A DNA stretch of 64,000 nucleotides from Thioclava sp. GXIMD2076 (GTDB taxonomy: Bacteria; Pseudomonadota; Alphaproteobacteria; Rhodobacterales; Rhodobacteraceae): positions 2,035,001-2,099,000 of the forward strand of contig NZ_CP149932.1 in assembly GCF_037949795.1 (NCBI RefSeq), given 5' to 3'. The position numbers were made by a program, and so were the translations under genes. Below the pieces are notes generated by a model, which saw only the letters and a list, made by a program, of their open reading frames with translations, did no database searches and was not told the origin of the DNA. Shown here piece after piece: positions 18,784 to 29,084 of this stretch. Numbering within the stretch: position 1 is the stretch's first letter; each line of letters begins with the position of its first letter.

Positions 18784-19095
18784 ATGGCGATCACCCGCAT
18801 CCTGTCTTCGGTCGTGCTGCCGACAGCGGCGCTGACATTGGCCCTGGTGATGATCCATGACCAGTCCGCCTCGGCGGTGGGGGTACTGCCGGCCCATAGC
18901 CGCCTGACCGCCTCGCCACGCCCGCTGGAGCGGCCGTTCTGGTCGGTGATCCGCCGCGACACTTCCGCCCCCGCGCTTCATCAGGTCTCGAACCTCCATG
19001 ACACGCCGATCATTCTGCCGCGCGAGACCGTGCAAAGCCCCGCCGAGATACAGCCGGTGGCGCTGCGGGTTGATGGCGGGATCTGGACGCGTTAA
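18784..19095 (+). CDS. Small exported protein of unknown function
   Basis: A 103-residue product. ATG 18784 is preceded by GGAGG (18771-18775), which decides against the in-frame start at 18757. Residues 6-30 form a signal peptide or anchor (LSSVVLPTAALTLALVMIHD), followed by a Pro/Arg-rich tail with no recognisable domain. The last 4 bases overlap the convergent gene's stop. A TTAG-N7-TTAG pair (18714-18728) lies upstream. I do not recognise the family. Confidence 0.65.
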   Translation: MAITRILSSVVLPTAALTLALVMIHDQSASAVGVLPAHSRLTASPRPLERPFWSVIRRDTSAPALHQVSNLHDTPIILPRETVQSPAEIQPVALRVDGGIWTR

Positions 19096-19799
19096 CGCAT
19101 CCACGCGATCAGCGCGAGGCTGCCATAGATCACCGGCTGGTGGATCAGGTAGAAGGCGAGGCTGTGACGGCCGATAAAGGTCATCCGCTGCAGGGCGCCA
19201 GTATGGGGCAGGTCACGCCGTAACACGCCTGTCGCATCGGCGAGCTTTGCGCTACCCAGCCCCACGAGGACCCAGCCCAGCCACGGAAAGACCGGCACGA
19301 AATCCATCGCCGCCCCCCAGCGCGTCGAAAGGCCGATCCACCATAGCCACGGGGCGTTCATTTGCGGCATGGCAAAGAGATAGGGCATGGCCAGCGCGAG
19401 AAGCCCCAGCAGGATTGTTACTATCGCAGGCAGCCTGAGGCAGGCCATCGCCAGAAGCGAGCAGACCGCGATGGAATGCAGGATACCGAAATAGACATAG
19501 AAGCCCGGCATCGCGATATAGGTGACCACGGTGACCGCGATGGCGCCTGCCACAATCGCTGCCTCGCGTGTCCAGAAGCCCCGCCACCGGCGCCCGCGCC
19601 CATGGGCGAGCCAGAGGCTGACCCCGACCAGTATCAGGAAGGTTGCCGCAATCACGCGGGCATAATCGGGCCACCACAGGGGCAGGGGCGGGTTGAAGCC
19701 CAAGGCCTCGAGGTCATAGCCGAAATGGAAGCTGGCCATCGCCAGAAGCGACAGGCTGCGCAGCAGGTCGGGCCAGATCAGGCGGGAAGAATTGGGCAT
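19092..19799 (-). CDS. DUF1624 / heparan-alpha-glucosaminide N-acetyltransferase-like membrane protein
   Basis: A 235-residue polytopic protein. ATG 19799 (AGAGG upstream) is preferred over 19868. It has about seven membrane segments. The N-terminal DLLRSLSLLAMASFHFGYDL carries the family's conserved His in the first segment, and the C-terminal FIGRHSLAFYLIHQPVIYGS is the shared acyltransferase end motif. Such proteins probably transfer acyl groups to sugars across the membrane; the substrate is unknown. Confidence 0.8.
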   Translation of the reverse strand: MPNSSRLIWPDLLRSLSLLAMASFHFGYDLEALGFNPPLPLWWPDYARVIAATFLILVGVSLWLAHGRGRRWRGFWTREAAIVAGAIAVTVVTYIAMPGFYVYFGILHSIAVCSLLAMACLRLPAIVTILLGLLALAMPYLFAMPQMNAPWLWWIGLSTRWGAAMDFVPVFPWLGWVLVGLGSAKLADATGVLRRDLPHTGALQRMTFIGRHSLAFYLIHQPVIYGSLALIAWMR

Positions 19800-19892
19800 G
19801 GGACCTCTGCAATTGCTCAGGGGGCAAGATCGGTTTTCACGGGGCGAAGTCAAGCGCCGTCCGATCACGATCCCGCCTGAGCCATGAGCGGT

Positions 19893-19931
19893 GGCAAAAG
19901 AAAACGGGCAGGTCCTGCGACCCGCCCGTTT
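19893..19931 (-). terminator. Terminator after tig
   Basis: A stem of AAACGGGC/GCCCGTTT (19902-19909 with 19924-19931) with an inner GGTC/GACC pair is followed on the minus strand by TTTTCTTTT. It lies 24 bases past the tig stop. Confidence 0.8.
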
Positions 19932-19955
19932 CCTCCAATCTGCAGATCGGAAAGC

Positions 19956-21290
19956 TCAGAGTTCGTCCAGAGCTTCGATTGCTTTTTGCAGTTCTTCCTT
20001 GGTGACGTCCTTGTCGGTGACTTCCGCTTTCTCAACGATGAAGTCGACAACCTTGTCTTCGAAGATCGGCGCGCGCAGCTGCTGTTGCATCTGCGGGTTC
20101 TGCTGGATGAACTCGAAGAACTGACGTTCCTGACCCGGATACTGACGCGCTTGCATCATGACCGCTTGGGTCATTTCCGCATCGGTCACTTCGATCTCTT
20201 GCTTGCGGCCGATTTCGGCGAGCAGGAGGCCCAGACGCACGCGGCGCTCGGCGAGCTTCTTGTGCTCGTCGGTCGGTTCGATCGCGCCATGGTCATGGCC
20301 GTGATCATCGGGATGCTCTTCGTGGTAGAGCTGGTGTGCGATCTGGTTGGCTTCCGCGTCAACCAGCGTCGGCGGCAGGTCGAACGACACTTTCCCGTCG
20401 AGCGCATCCAGAAGGCCACGCTTCAGGATCTGGCGCGAGGCACCCTTATACTCTTCGCCCAGACGCTCTTTGATCTGTGCTTTCAGAGCTTCGAGGTCTT
20501 CTGCGCCGAATTTCTTCGCCAGCTCGTCATCGATCTCGGCTTCTTTCGGGCCGCGGACTTCTTTGACGGTGCATTTGAACAGGGCTTCTTTGCCTGCCAG
20601 ATGCTCGGCCTGATAGGCCTCGGGGAAGGTCACTTTGACTTCGACTTCTTCCTCTTCCTTGGCGCCGACCAGTTGGTCTTCGAAGCCCGGGATGAAGGAG
20701 TTGGAGCCGAGCACCAGCGGATAGTCCTCGCCTTTGCCGCCTTCGAAGGCCACGTCATCCACGAAGCCCTCGAAGTCGATCACAACCTGATCGCCTTCTT
20801 TCGACTTGGTGCCCTTGCGGCGCTTTTCGAAGTTCTGTGCGTTCTTGGCCAGACCTTCGAGCGCTTCGGTCACGGCTTCGTCGGCGGGGGTCACAACGAG
20901 GCGCTCGAGTTTGATGTCGGAGGCGTCGAACTCGGGGATCTCGGGCAGCGCTTCATAGGAAACGGTGACCACAACGTCGTCGCCCTCTTTCCAGTTCTCG
21001 CCGTCTTTCATCTCGACTTTCGGCTGCATCGCCGGACGGTCACCCGATTTCTCGAAATGCTCGTTCATCGCGCCGTCGATCGATTCCTGCATGGTCTCGC
21101 CCATGATACGCGCACCGAACTGCTTTTTCAGCATCGGCATCGGGACCTTGCCCTTGCGGAAGCCTTTCAGCTCGATCTCGGGCTGGGCTTCCTTGAGCTT
21201 GGCCGTGACTTTCTCTTCGAGCTCGGCGCCGGTGATGGTGATTTCGTAGCCGCGGCTGAGGCCTTCGTTGAGGGTCTCGGTGACCTGCAT
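19956..21290 (-). CDS. tig: Trigger factor (ribosome-associated chaperone, peptidyl-prolyl isomerase)
   Basis: A 444-residue protein. ATG 21290 has AGGAAA upstream; the open frame runs further back through the tRNA but that part is not coding. The ribosome-binding domain (1-110) has the signature [17 protein letters not shown]. The FKBP-like PPIase domain (about 160-245) carries [19 protein letters not shown], and the helical C-terminal domain follows. A His/Asp-rich insert ([12 protein letters not shown], about 340) is in the C-terminal domain. Codon use is that of a highly expressed gene. Confidence 0.96.
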   Translation of the reverse strand: MQVTETLNEGLSRGYEITITGAELEEKVTAKLKEAQPEIELKGFRKGKVPMPMLKKQFGARIMGETMQESIDGAMNEHFEKSGDRPAMQPKVEMKDGENWKEGDDVVVTVSYEALPEIPEFDASDIKLERLVVTPADEAVTEALEGLAKNAQNFEKRRKGTKSKEGDQVVIDFEGFVDDVAFEGGKGEDYPLVLGSNSFIPGFEDQLVGAKEEEEVEVKVTFPEAYQAEHLAGKEALFKCTVKEVRGPKEAEIDDELAKKFGAEDLEALKAQIKERLGEEYKGASRQILKRGLLDALDGKVSFDLPPTLVDAEANQIAHQLYHEEHPDDHGHDHGAIEPTDEHKKLAERRVRLGLLLAEIGRKQEIEVTDAEMTQAVMMQARQYPGQERQFFEFIQQNPQMQQQLRAPIFEDKVVDFIVEKAEVTDKDVTKEELQKAIEALDEL

Positions 21291-21548
21291 GTGATTTCCT
21301 TCTCTGTGAATGCCGCGAGTCAATGCGCGGCAGGCAAGCTCATTTTTCACGCGTCGTTCTATGGGGCGGCACTCATGGAAGCAAGGTGAAACTCGGCGTT
21401 CGAAGGGCCGGATCGTCATAAAAGAGTGCGTTCGGGGCCGGACCGGGCGTGAATCGCGCCTTTGCTCCGATATAGGGGCCGCAAAAGCGCGAGCCGCGTC
21501 ATTCGGGAACGGTTCAGACGCCGCGTGGTGTATGTCTTTTCGGTGGAG

Positions 21549-21633
21549 TGGTGCGGGTGGAGGGACTTGAACCCCCACGCCGTTAGGCGCCAGAACCTAA
21601 ATCTGGTGCGTCTACCAATTTCGCCACACCCGC
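21549..21633 (-). tRNA. tRNA-Leu (anticodon UAG)
   Basis: The acceptor stem GCGGGTG/CACCCGC is closed by a 7-bp pairing. The anticodon arm CCAGA-TTTAGGT-TCTGG gives anticodon UAG, there is a short class II variable arm, and the T-arm is GTTCAAGTC. The discriminator A and an encoded CCA follow (21552-21549). It lies 258 bases upstream of tig on the same strand. Confidence 0.95.
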
Positions 21634-21777
21634 ATCTGCGTCGCCTTTTAGCAACGCCTTTCGGACATGCAAGAGGCTTTTTGCACTTTTCTGTTATCGC
21701 AGGCGAAAATTCACGTAAGGTTGGTAAAGAAATAGATAACGCGGCCAATCGCGAATTTACCAACGAGCAGGCACAGT

Positions 21778-22296
21778 ATGGAAAAGCAGGCAGCTACAAT
21801 AGTTTACGGCCTCGATACTGCGGGCGGAGCGCAGGGTGTCCGATCGGCAGAGATGGTTTCTGCGGTGGCGGGAATCGCGCAAGGGGCCCAGATCCGGACC
21901 CTCGAGGGGGATCTGCCGATTGAATATCTTGGTCCTGGCGACAGGATCGTGACCCGCTCGGGGATGCGCGTGCTGCGCGCGGTCTCGGTCCAGCAGGCCG
22001 ATCGCGATGTGTTGTGCGTGACTGCAGGTTCGATAGGGCACGGGCGTCCGCAGGGCCCGCTCTATGTTGGCGCGCGCACCCGTCTGCGGGTGAGTGGCTG
22101 GCGCGCCGAGGCCCTTTACGGCGCAGCCGAGGCCGAGATCGAAGCGGCGCGCCTGTGCGATGGCACGCTGGTGCAGGCCGTATCGGGGCGGTCTATCTAT
22201 CTTTATATGTTGCATTTCGACGCGCCCGAGACGGTTTTTGCGGAAGGCGTCGAGGTTGCGGCTGCAACCGTGGACCAGCCTGCCGAGCGCGCCTGA
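21778..22296 (+). CDS. Hint (Hedgehog/intein)-domain protein without the nucleophilic cysteine
   Basis: A 172-residue protein. From about residue 32 it shows the Hint_2 pattern QIRTLEGDLPIEYLGPGDRI followed by VTRSGMRVLRAV, then a YVGARTRLRVSGWRAEALYG segment with the position of the Hint block-B region, and LYMLHFDAPETVFAEGVEV. In self-processing Hint domains the first residue is Cys; here the corresponding site reads GIAQGAQ, so autoprocessing looks impossible. Such proteins are common in Rhodobacterales with no known role. It is preceded by a 9-bp inverted repeat (21720-21728 with 21756-21764). Confidence 0.75.
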   Translation: MEKQAATIVYGLDTAGGAQGVRSAEMVSAVAGIAQGAQIRTLEGDLPIEYLGPGDRIVTRSGMRVLRAVSVQQADRDVLCVTAGSIGHGRPQGPLYVGARTRLRVSGWRAEALYGAAEAEIEAARLCDGTLVQAVSGRSIYLYMLHFDAPETVFAEGVEVAAATVDQPAERA

Positions 22297-22318
22297 GCCG
22301 CAATCCGGTCGGATCAGG

Positions 22319-22345
22319 TGAAAAGCCGGGCATCTCGCCCGGCTT
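22319..22345 (-). terminator. Terminator between convergent Hint gene and nnr
   Basis: A 9-bp perfect stem AAGCCGGGC/GCCCGGCTT (22323-22331 with 22337-22345) with a 5-base loop. On the minus strand it runs into TTTTC, so it mainly serves nnr. The plus-strand T-run is poor. Confidence 0.7.
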
Positions 22346-22363
22346 CAGTGTTTCCTGCAGCGC

Positions 22364-24085
22364 TCACAGAAAAAGCGAGCGCATGAGGGCGGGCAACTCG
22401 TCAGGCAGATCCTCGGCAATCAACCCCGGTCCGAACTGCCGCGCCGCCTCGACATGCATCCAGACCGCCAGCTCCGCCGCGCCCAGAAGATCGACCGCTT
22501 CGGGCGGTTGGGTCGCCAGAAGGCCGGTGATCATCCCCGCAAGCACATCGCCCGCGCCCGCCGTTGCAAGCCATGGCACCGCGCGTTCGCGGATGGCGGG
22601 ATGGACAGAAGCACAGCCATCAGGACGCGCGATGACCGTCACAGCGCCCTTGAGGAGAACCACCGCGCCTGCGCGTTCGGCCGCCCGTCGGGTGATCTCG
22701 ATCCGGTCCTTGCCCTGACCGAGCCCTGCGGCAAGATCGGGGAACAGCGTGCGGAACTCTCCTTCATGCGGGGTCAGGATGCAGTTCGGATGCAGGTGGT
22801 TGAAGAGGACGGATGGATCCTCGGAGAAGCAGGACAGGGCATCGGCATCAAGAACCGTGGCACGTTTGCCCCAAAGGACGGCGGGCACCATTTCCTGCGC
22901 GCGTTTATGTCCGAGCCCGGGGCCCAGGCAGAGCGCGCGCAGCCGCTCGTCGGCCATCCAGCCGCGCAGCGTATAGCTGTCGGGCAGGGCGCGCAGCATC
23001 AGTGCATTGATCTGGGCTGCGGTTTCCGGAATGGCGGATTGCGGCGCGGCAATGGTCACCGCGCCAGCGCCGATACGCAATGCTGCCCGTGCCGCCATCC
23101 GTGCCGCTCCGCCCTGAGCCAGCCCGCCCGAGAGAACCATCGCATGGCCGCGCTGGTATTTATGGGCGGCCTGATCGAGGCGGGTGATGCTCTGATACCA
23201 TCGACGGAACGTGTTGGTACGATTGCCGCGCACAGGATCCACGAGCCGGAGTGCGCCCGCCGTTTTGGGCCGGTCGATGAGGGAGGCCGCATCCTGACTG
23301 GGCCCGTCGGGCAGCCCTATATCAACCACCTCCAGCCTGCGACCCGCAATCGCGGACATGACATGGCCGGGCTTTGGCTGGTGGAAGGTGACGCAAAGAT
23401 CAGCGGCGATCTGGCGGTGCGACTCGGCGGCGCTCCATTGCTCGAACGCATCGGTATCCTTGGGGGATACGGGATCGGGGGCGAGGAAAACCCCACGATC
23501 GAGATCGAGCCCCGAGGGGCAATCGACCGCGACAAGTTTCATGACATGGCGCCAGCGGGCGAGGCCGCGACGGGGCGGGCGGGCCGCTGTTTGGGTGAAC
23601 AGGGCCAGATGCTCGGGCGAGAGCGGGCGTGTGCAGCCGATGCCGAAAAGCGCATCAACCAGTATATCGGGCCGGTGGCCGGTCGCGGCCATCGCGAAAT
23701 CCTGCACCGTGACCGTGTCGGGCAGGGAGCGCATGGCCGTTCCGGCGGCACCTTGCGGCAGCTTGCTCGGATCGCGCAGGATCTCGACCTCCCAGCCGCG
23801 CAGGGCCAGATGCTGGGCGACAACATAGCCATCCCCGCCATTATTTCCCGGACCACAGAGAATAACCGCAGATGGAGGATCGGCACTCTCTTCCAGCTCG
23901 ATCAGCTGCGGCCAATATTTCACCATCGCTGCCACGACACCGGCGCCTGCGAGCGCCATCAGCCGATCTTCATCTGTCAGTTTCTTCGACAAAGCGCTTT
24001 GTTCTGCGGCGCGCATTTGGGCAGTTGTAAGAATTTCGCTCAATTCGTGGCCTTGCTGTTTACAAACAGCCCTATAAATGTGCAT
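22364..24085 (-). CDS. nnr: Bifunctional NAD(P)H-hydrate repair enzyme (epimerase + ADP-dependent dehydratase)
   Basis: A 573-residue fusion that repairs hydrated NAD(P)H. The N-terminal YjeF epimerase domain (about 18-225) shows GPGNNGGDGYVVAQHLALRG and DALFGIGCTRPLS. The C-terminal ribokinase-like dehydratase domain (about 280-570) has AMVLSGGLAQGGAARMA, NCILTPHEGEFRTLFPD and the catalytic ATAGAGDVLAGMITG. The start is uncertain: ATG 24085 gives about 16 residues more than usual, and a TTG near residue 15 is an alternative. It is divergent from glnB. Confidence 0.94.
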   Translation of the reverse strand: MHIYRAVCKQQGHELSEILTTAQMRAAEQSALSKKLTDEDRLMALAGAGVVAAMVKYWPQLIELEESADPPSAVILCGPGNNGGDGYVVAQHLALRGWEVEILRDPSKLPQGAAGTAMRSLPDTVTVQDFAMAATGHRPDILVDALFGIGCTRPLSPEHLALFTQTAARPPRRGLARWRHVMKLVAVDCPSGLDLDRGVFLAPDPVSPKDTDAFEQWSAAESHRQIAADLCVTFHQPKPGHVMSAIAGRRLEVVDIGLPDGPSQDAASLIDRPKTAGALRLVDPVRGNRTNTFRRWYQSITRLDQAAHKYQRGHAMVLSGGLAQGGAARMAARAALRIGAGAVTIAAPQSAIPETAAQINALMLRALPDSYTLRGWMADERLRALCLGPGLGHKRAQEMVPAVLWGKRATVLDADALSCFSEDPSVLFNHLHPNCILTPHEGEFRTLFPDLAAGLGQGKDRIEITRRAAERAGAVVLLKGAVTVIARPDGCASVHPAIRERAVPWLATAGAGDVLAGMITGLLATQPPEAVDLLGAAELAVWMHVEAARQFGPGLIAEDLPDELPALMRSLFL

Positions 24086-24178
24086 CGTGATGCATAAATG
24101 GGCGTGATAACCGGAATCCTAAGTCTCGCTTGGATAAGATGAGCCTAGTCGATTGCGGGGGGCGTTGGAAAGTGTTGA

Positions 24179-24553
<375 letters not shown>

Positions 24554-24624
24554 TCGCCTCTCGCCTCAACCTATGTCGGACGTAATGTCCGGCGCCTTAT
24601 TGCTCAACGAAAGGGTTGCTACGA

Positions 24625-26034
24625 ATGAGCTCTGTTAAGGACGCCCTCAAGCTGATGAAGGACGAAGAAGTCGAATACGTTGATGTTCGCTTCACCGATC
24701 CGCGCGGTAAACTTCAGCACGTGACTCTGGTCGCTGATCTGGTTGACGAAGACTTCTTCGAAGAAGGCTTCATGTTCGACGGTTCTTCGATCGCCGGTTG
24801 GAAGTCGATCGACAAGTCGGATATGAAACTGATCCCCGACGCGTCTTCGGTCTATATCGACCCCTTCTACGCCGAGAAAACCCTCTGCGTGCACTGCGCG
24901 GTTGTCGAGCCCGACACCAACGAAGCCTATGAGCGTTGCCCGCGTCAGGTTGCGGCCAAAGCAGAAGCCTATCTGAAATCCTCGGGTATCGGCGATGCGG
25001 CCTTCTTCGGCCCCGAAGCCGAATTCTTCCTCTTTGACGACGTGCGCTACTCGGTCACGCCGGCAAAAGTGTCCTTCCAGATCGACGCGGAAGCGGCGGC
25101 ATGGAACACCGACACCCCGTCGGAAATGGGCAACCTCGGTCACCGCGCCGGCCACAAGGGCGGCTACTTCCCGGTGAACCCTGTCGACGAAGCCCAAGAC
25201 CTGCGTGGCGAGATGCTCTCGACCATGAAGCGTATGGGCATCAAGGTCGACAAGCACCACCACGAAGTGGCGACCTGCCAGCACGAACTGGGCATGATCT
25301 TCGGCCAGCTCACCGAGCAAGCCGATAACATCCAGAAATACAAATACGTCATCCACAACGTGGCGCACGCCTATGGCAAATCGGCAACCTTCATGCCGAA
25401 GCCGATGAAAGGCGATAACGGCTCGGGTATGCACGTCAACATGTCGATCTGGAAAGACGGCAAGCCGCTCTTCGCTGGCGACAAATACGCAGACCTGTCG
25501 CAAGAGGCCCTCTACTTCATTGGTGGTATCCTCAAGCACGCGAAAGCTCTGAACGCGCTGACCAACCCGTCGACCAACTCCTACAAGCGTCTGATCCCGG
25601 GCTTCGAGGCTCCGGTTCTGCGTGCGTATTCGGCAAGCAACCGTTCGGGCTGCGTCCGTATTCCGTGGACCAACTCGCCGAAAGCCAAGCGCGTCGAAGC
25701 CCGCTTCCCCGATCCGTCGGCAAACCCCTATCTGTGCTTCGCAGCACTGATGATGGCCGGCCTCGACGGCATCAAGAACAAGATCGATCCGGGCCCGGCA
25801 TCGGACAAGGATCTCTATGATCTTCCGGCCGAAGAACTCGCAGCAATCCCGACCGTTTGCGGCTCGCTGCGTGAAGCTCTGGAATCGCTCGAAGCCGATA
25901 TGGACTTCCTGACCGCAGGTGACGTGTTCACCAAGGACATGCTGGAAGGCTACATCGCGCTCAAGTGGGAAGAAGTCTACGCCTACGAGCACACCCCGCA
26001 CCCGATCGAATACCAGATGTATTACAGCTGCTAA
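24625..26034 (+). CDS. glnA: Type I glutamine synthetase
   Basis: A 469-residue GSI-beta subunit that makes glutamine from glutamate, ammonia and ATP. ATG 24625 (nine bases after AAAGGG) matches the family N-terminus and is chosen over 24616. Seen are [12 protein letters not shown], the metal/glutamate site [10 protein letters not shown], the ATP loop [16 protein letters not shown], and the adenylylation tyrosine in DKDLYDLP (about residue 398). Adenylylation control with glnB is expected. Codon use is highly biased. Confidence 0.98.
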   Translation: MSSVKDALKLMKDEEVEYVDVRFTDPRGKLQHVTLVADLVDEDFFEEGFMFDGSSIAGWKSIDKSDMKLIPDASSVYIDPFYAEKTLCVHCAVVEPDTNEAYERCPRQVAAKAEAYLKSSGIGDAAFFGPEAEFFLFDDVRYSVTPAKVSFQIDAEAAAWNTDTPSEMGNLGHRAGHKGGYFPVNPVDEAQDLRGEMLSTMKRMGIKVDKHHHEVATCQHELGMIFGQLTEQADNIQKYKYVIHNVAHAYGKSATFMPKPMKGDNGSGMHVNMSIWKDGKPLFAGDKYADLSQEALYFIGGILKHAKALNALTNPSTNSYKRLIPGFEAPVLRAYSASNRSGCVRIPWTNSPKAKRVEARFPDPSANPYLCFAALMMAGLDGIKNKIDPGPASDKDLYDLPAEELAAIPTVCGSLREALESLEADMDFLTAGDVFTKDMLEGYIALKWEEVYAYEHTPHPIEYQMYYSC

Positions 26035-26043
26035 TCGGTCCGC

Positions 26044-26066
26044 TCCGGCCAGACATTCTGGCCGGA
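26044..26066. repeat. Perfect hairpin after glnA
   Basis: A 10-bp perfect stem TCCGGCCAGA/TCTGGCCGGA with a 3-base loop, 9 bases after the glnA stop and without a T-run. It stands in front of the true terminator and may protect the 3' end of the transcript. Confidence 0.6.
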
Positions 26067-26081
26067 ACACGGGACAGATCG

Positions 26082-26113
26082 AAAGCGTCACCAGAAATGG
26101 TGGCGCTTTTTCT
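26082..26113 (+). terminator. Rho-independent terminator of glnB-glnA
   Basis: A 12-pair stem (AAAGCG, one T-G wobble, CACCA with TGGTG, CGCTTT) is capped by a GAAA tetraloop and followed by a T-run. Confidence 0.88.
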
Positions 26114-26204
26114 ATATGCGCAAAGCGGTTGCGATATAAACTTAAGGTTGTGTGTGAGATGCTGTCCTGGGGTCAGGATCACGGGCCTATGCGCGATTGC
26201 TCCA

Positions 26205-26234
26205 CGCAAAAGGCCGCCCCGAAGGGCGGCCTTT
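26205..26234 (-). terminator. Terminator of the glpFK operon
   Basis: An 11-bp perfect stem AAAGGCCGCCC/GGGCGGCCTTT (26209-26219 with 26224-26234) is followed on the minus strand by TTTTGCG, 42 bases after the glpK stop. Confidence 0.82.
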
Positions 26235-26275
26235 ACGGGTCCGGTGTAAGGGAGGATACGACCGGACGCAGGGAG

Positions 26276-27808
<1,533 letters not shown>

Positions 27809-27830
27809 TCACATCCCGTTCCTCTTTGGT

Positions 27831-28550
27831 TCAGCCCGCCACGGGGGTGACGAGTGCTGCATACAGGTAAGCGCCGGTGATGGCGCCACAGATCGGGGCG
27901 ATAACGGGCAGCCATGCATAGCCCCAGTCGCTATCGCGTTTTCCTCTGATCGGCATCAGCGCATGCGCGATGCGCGGGCCAAGATCACGGGCAGGGTTGA
28001 TCGCATAGCCGGTCGGACCGCCCAGCGAAAGGCCGATGGCCAGAATGAAGAAGCCGACGATCAGCGGATTGAGACCATCGGCGAATGTATTCGCCCCGAT
28101 GCAGCTCAGCCCGAACATCAACACGGCCGTTCCCAGGAATTCCGAGAGAAAGTTGGCGGGTGTGTTCTTGATCGCGGGCTGCGTGCAGAAGACCGCAAGC
28201 TTCAGATCCGCATCCTCGGTTTCGGCCCAGTGGGGCAGATACATCAGATAGGTCAGGATACCGCCAAGGATACCGCCGAGCATCTGGCCCGCGATATAGA
28301 CAGGCACATCAGCCCAAGGCAGCTGGCCGGTCATGGCAAAGGCGATGGTCAAAGCGGGGTTCAGATGTGCGCCGGAATATTTACCCGCGACGTAGACGCC
28401 GAAGGTCACGGCCAAACCCCACCCGAAGGCGATGACAATCCATCCGCCGTTGAACCCTTTGGATTTTGCCAAAAGCACGTTGGCCACGACACCGCAGCCG
28501 AAAAGTGTCAGGACAGCCGTCCCGACAAGTTCGCTCAGAAAGAAGTCCAT
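27831..28550 (-). CDS. glpF: Glycerol facilitator (aquaglyceroporin)
   Basis: A 239-residue MIP-family channel with six membrane helices and two NPA half-helices: GAHLNPALTIAFA and GYAINPARDLGPR. The Asp after the second NPAR is the marker of glycerol-conducting members. GGAGGAAG precedes the ATG. It is the first gene of glpFK; the predicted promoter with GlpR sites lies upstream. Confidence 0.96.
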   Translation of the reverse strand: MDFFLSELVGTAVLTLFGCGVVANVLLAKSKGFNGGWIVIAFGWGLAVTFGVYVAGKYSGAHLNPALTIAFAMTGQLPWADVPVYIAGQMLGGILGGILTYLMYLPHWAETEDADLKLAVFCTQPAIKNTPANFLSEFLGTAVLMFGLSCIGANTFADGLNPLIVGFFILAIGLSLGGPTGYAINPARDLGPRIAHALMPIRGKRDSDWGYAWLPVIAPICGAITGAYLYAALVTPVAG

Positions 28551-28690
28551 GCTTCCTCCCCCCTCAATAGGCCCTCAAAACAGTTCGCTGTGACCGTCTC
28601 CCGTTTGGCATATTCCTCTTATGCCGCCCGGTCTCCTCCATAGCTACGAGGCCACGCGTAATTTCGATTCTCCATCCGAGCAAGGGCAAA

Positions 28691-28738
28691 ATGTTCGGAA
28701 TCGAAAATTATGAACTGAAAATCTGCGCAAACGAACAT
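28691..28738 (-). promoter_or_regulatory. glpFK promoter with two GlpR-like operators
   Basis: Operator 1 at 28691-28708 is ATGTTCG-GAAT-CGAAAAT, matching the E. coli GlpR operator layout (7-4-7, one arm mismatch). Operator 2 at 28721-28738 ends in a perfect CGAACAT with a degenerate left arm. On the minus strand a -10 CATAAT (28707-28712) and a weak -35 TTCGTT (28730-28735) are 17 bases apart, so the operators cover both elements. A third half-site ATGTTCG is at 28868-28874. The whole 28551-29084 stretch (534 bases) holds no gene. Confidence 0.55.
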
Positions 28739-29001
28739 CTCGTCAATATGGTTTTTGAATGTTAGCGGATGACATTGCGGCAATTGAAACTGATGGGCAG
28801 ACGCGCAGCCGAATCGAAGATTTTGGTATTGCGCTGGCGATATGGCTGTATGTTGGAAAAATATCCAATGTTCGTCTGGGTTCTGAAAGAACAAATTATC
28901 GCCGCTGATTCTAATCATGATTAGAGAAAGCCCGTGATTGTATGGGAAATTGCATGAATCTCCGATTTTTTCGTCGCGACGCTATGTCATAATGCTTTCA
29001 C

Positions 29002-29030
29002 TTGAAAAAAACCGAACATAAGGCTATCTG
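29002..29030 (+). promoter_or_regulatory. glpD promoter with GlpR half-site in the spacer
   Basis: TTGAAA (29002-29007) and TATCTG (29025-29030) are 17 bases apart. The spacer contains CGAACAT (29013-29019), identical to the GlpR half-site found upstream of glpF. The leader to glpD is about 50 bases. Confidence 0.55.
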
Positions 29031-29084
29031 AGTGACTGAGCGGGGATCTCCGCCATATTTCCATTTCCCGCACGAGGCTGACTG

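Noticed and set aside
21291..21578. N-terminal extension of trigger factor read from 21578
   Set aside because: The extension overlaps tRNA-Leu and has no family similarity; ATG 21290 has a ribosome binding site and the normal N-terminus.
24081..24094. TGCAT-N4-ATGCA dyad between nnr and glnB as an NtrC site
   Set aside because: Spacing between TGC and GCA is 8 bases, not the 11 of NtrC sites, and it covers the nnr start codon region rather than the glnB promoter.
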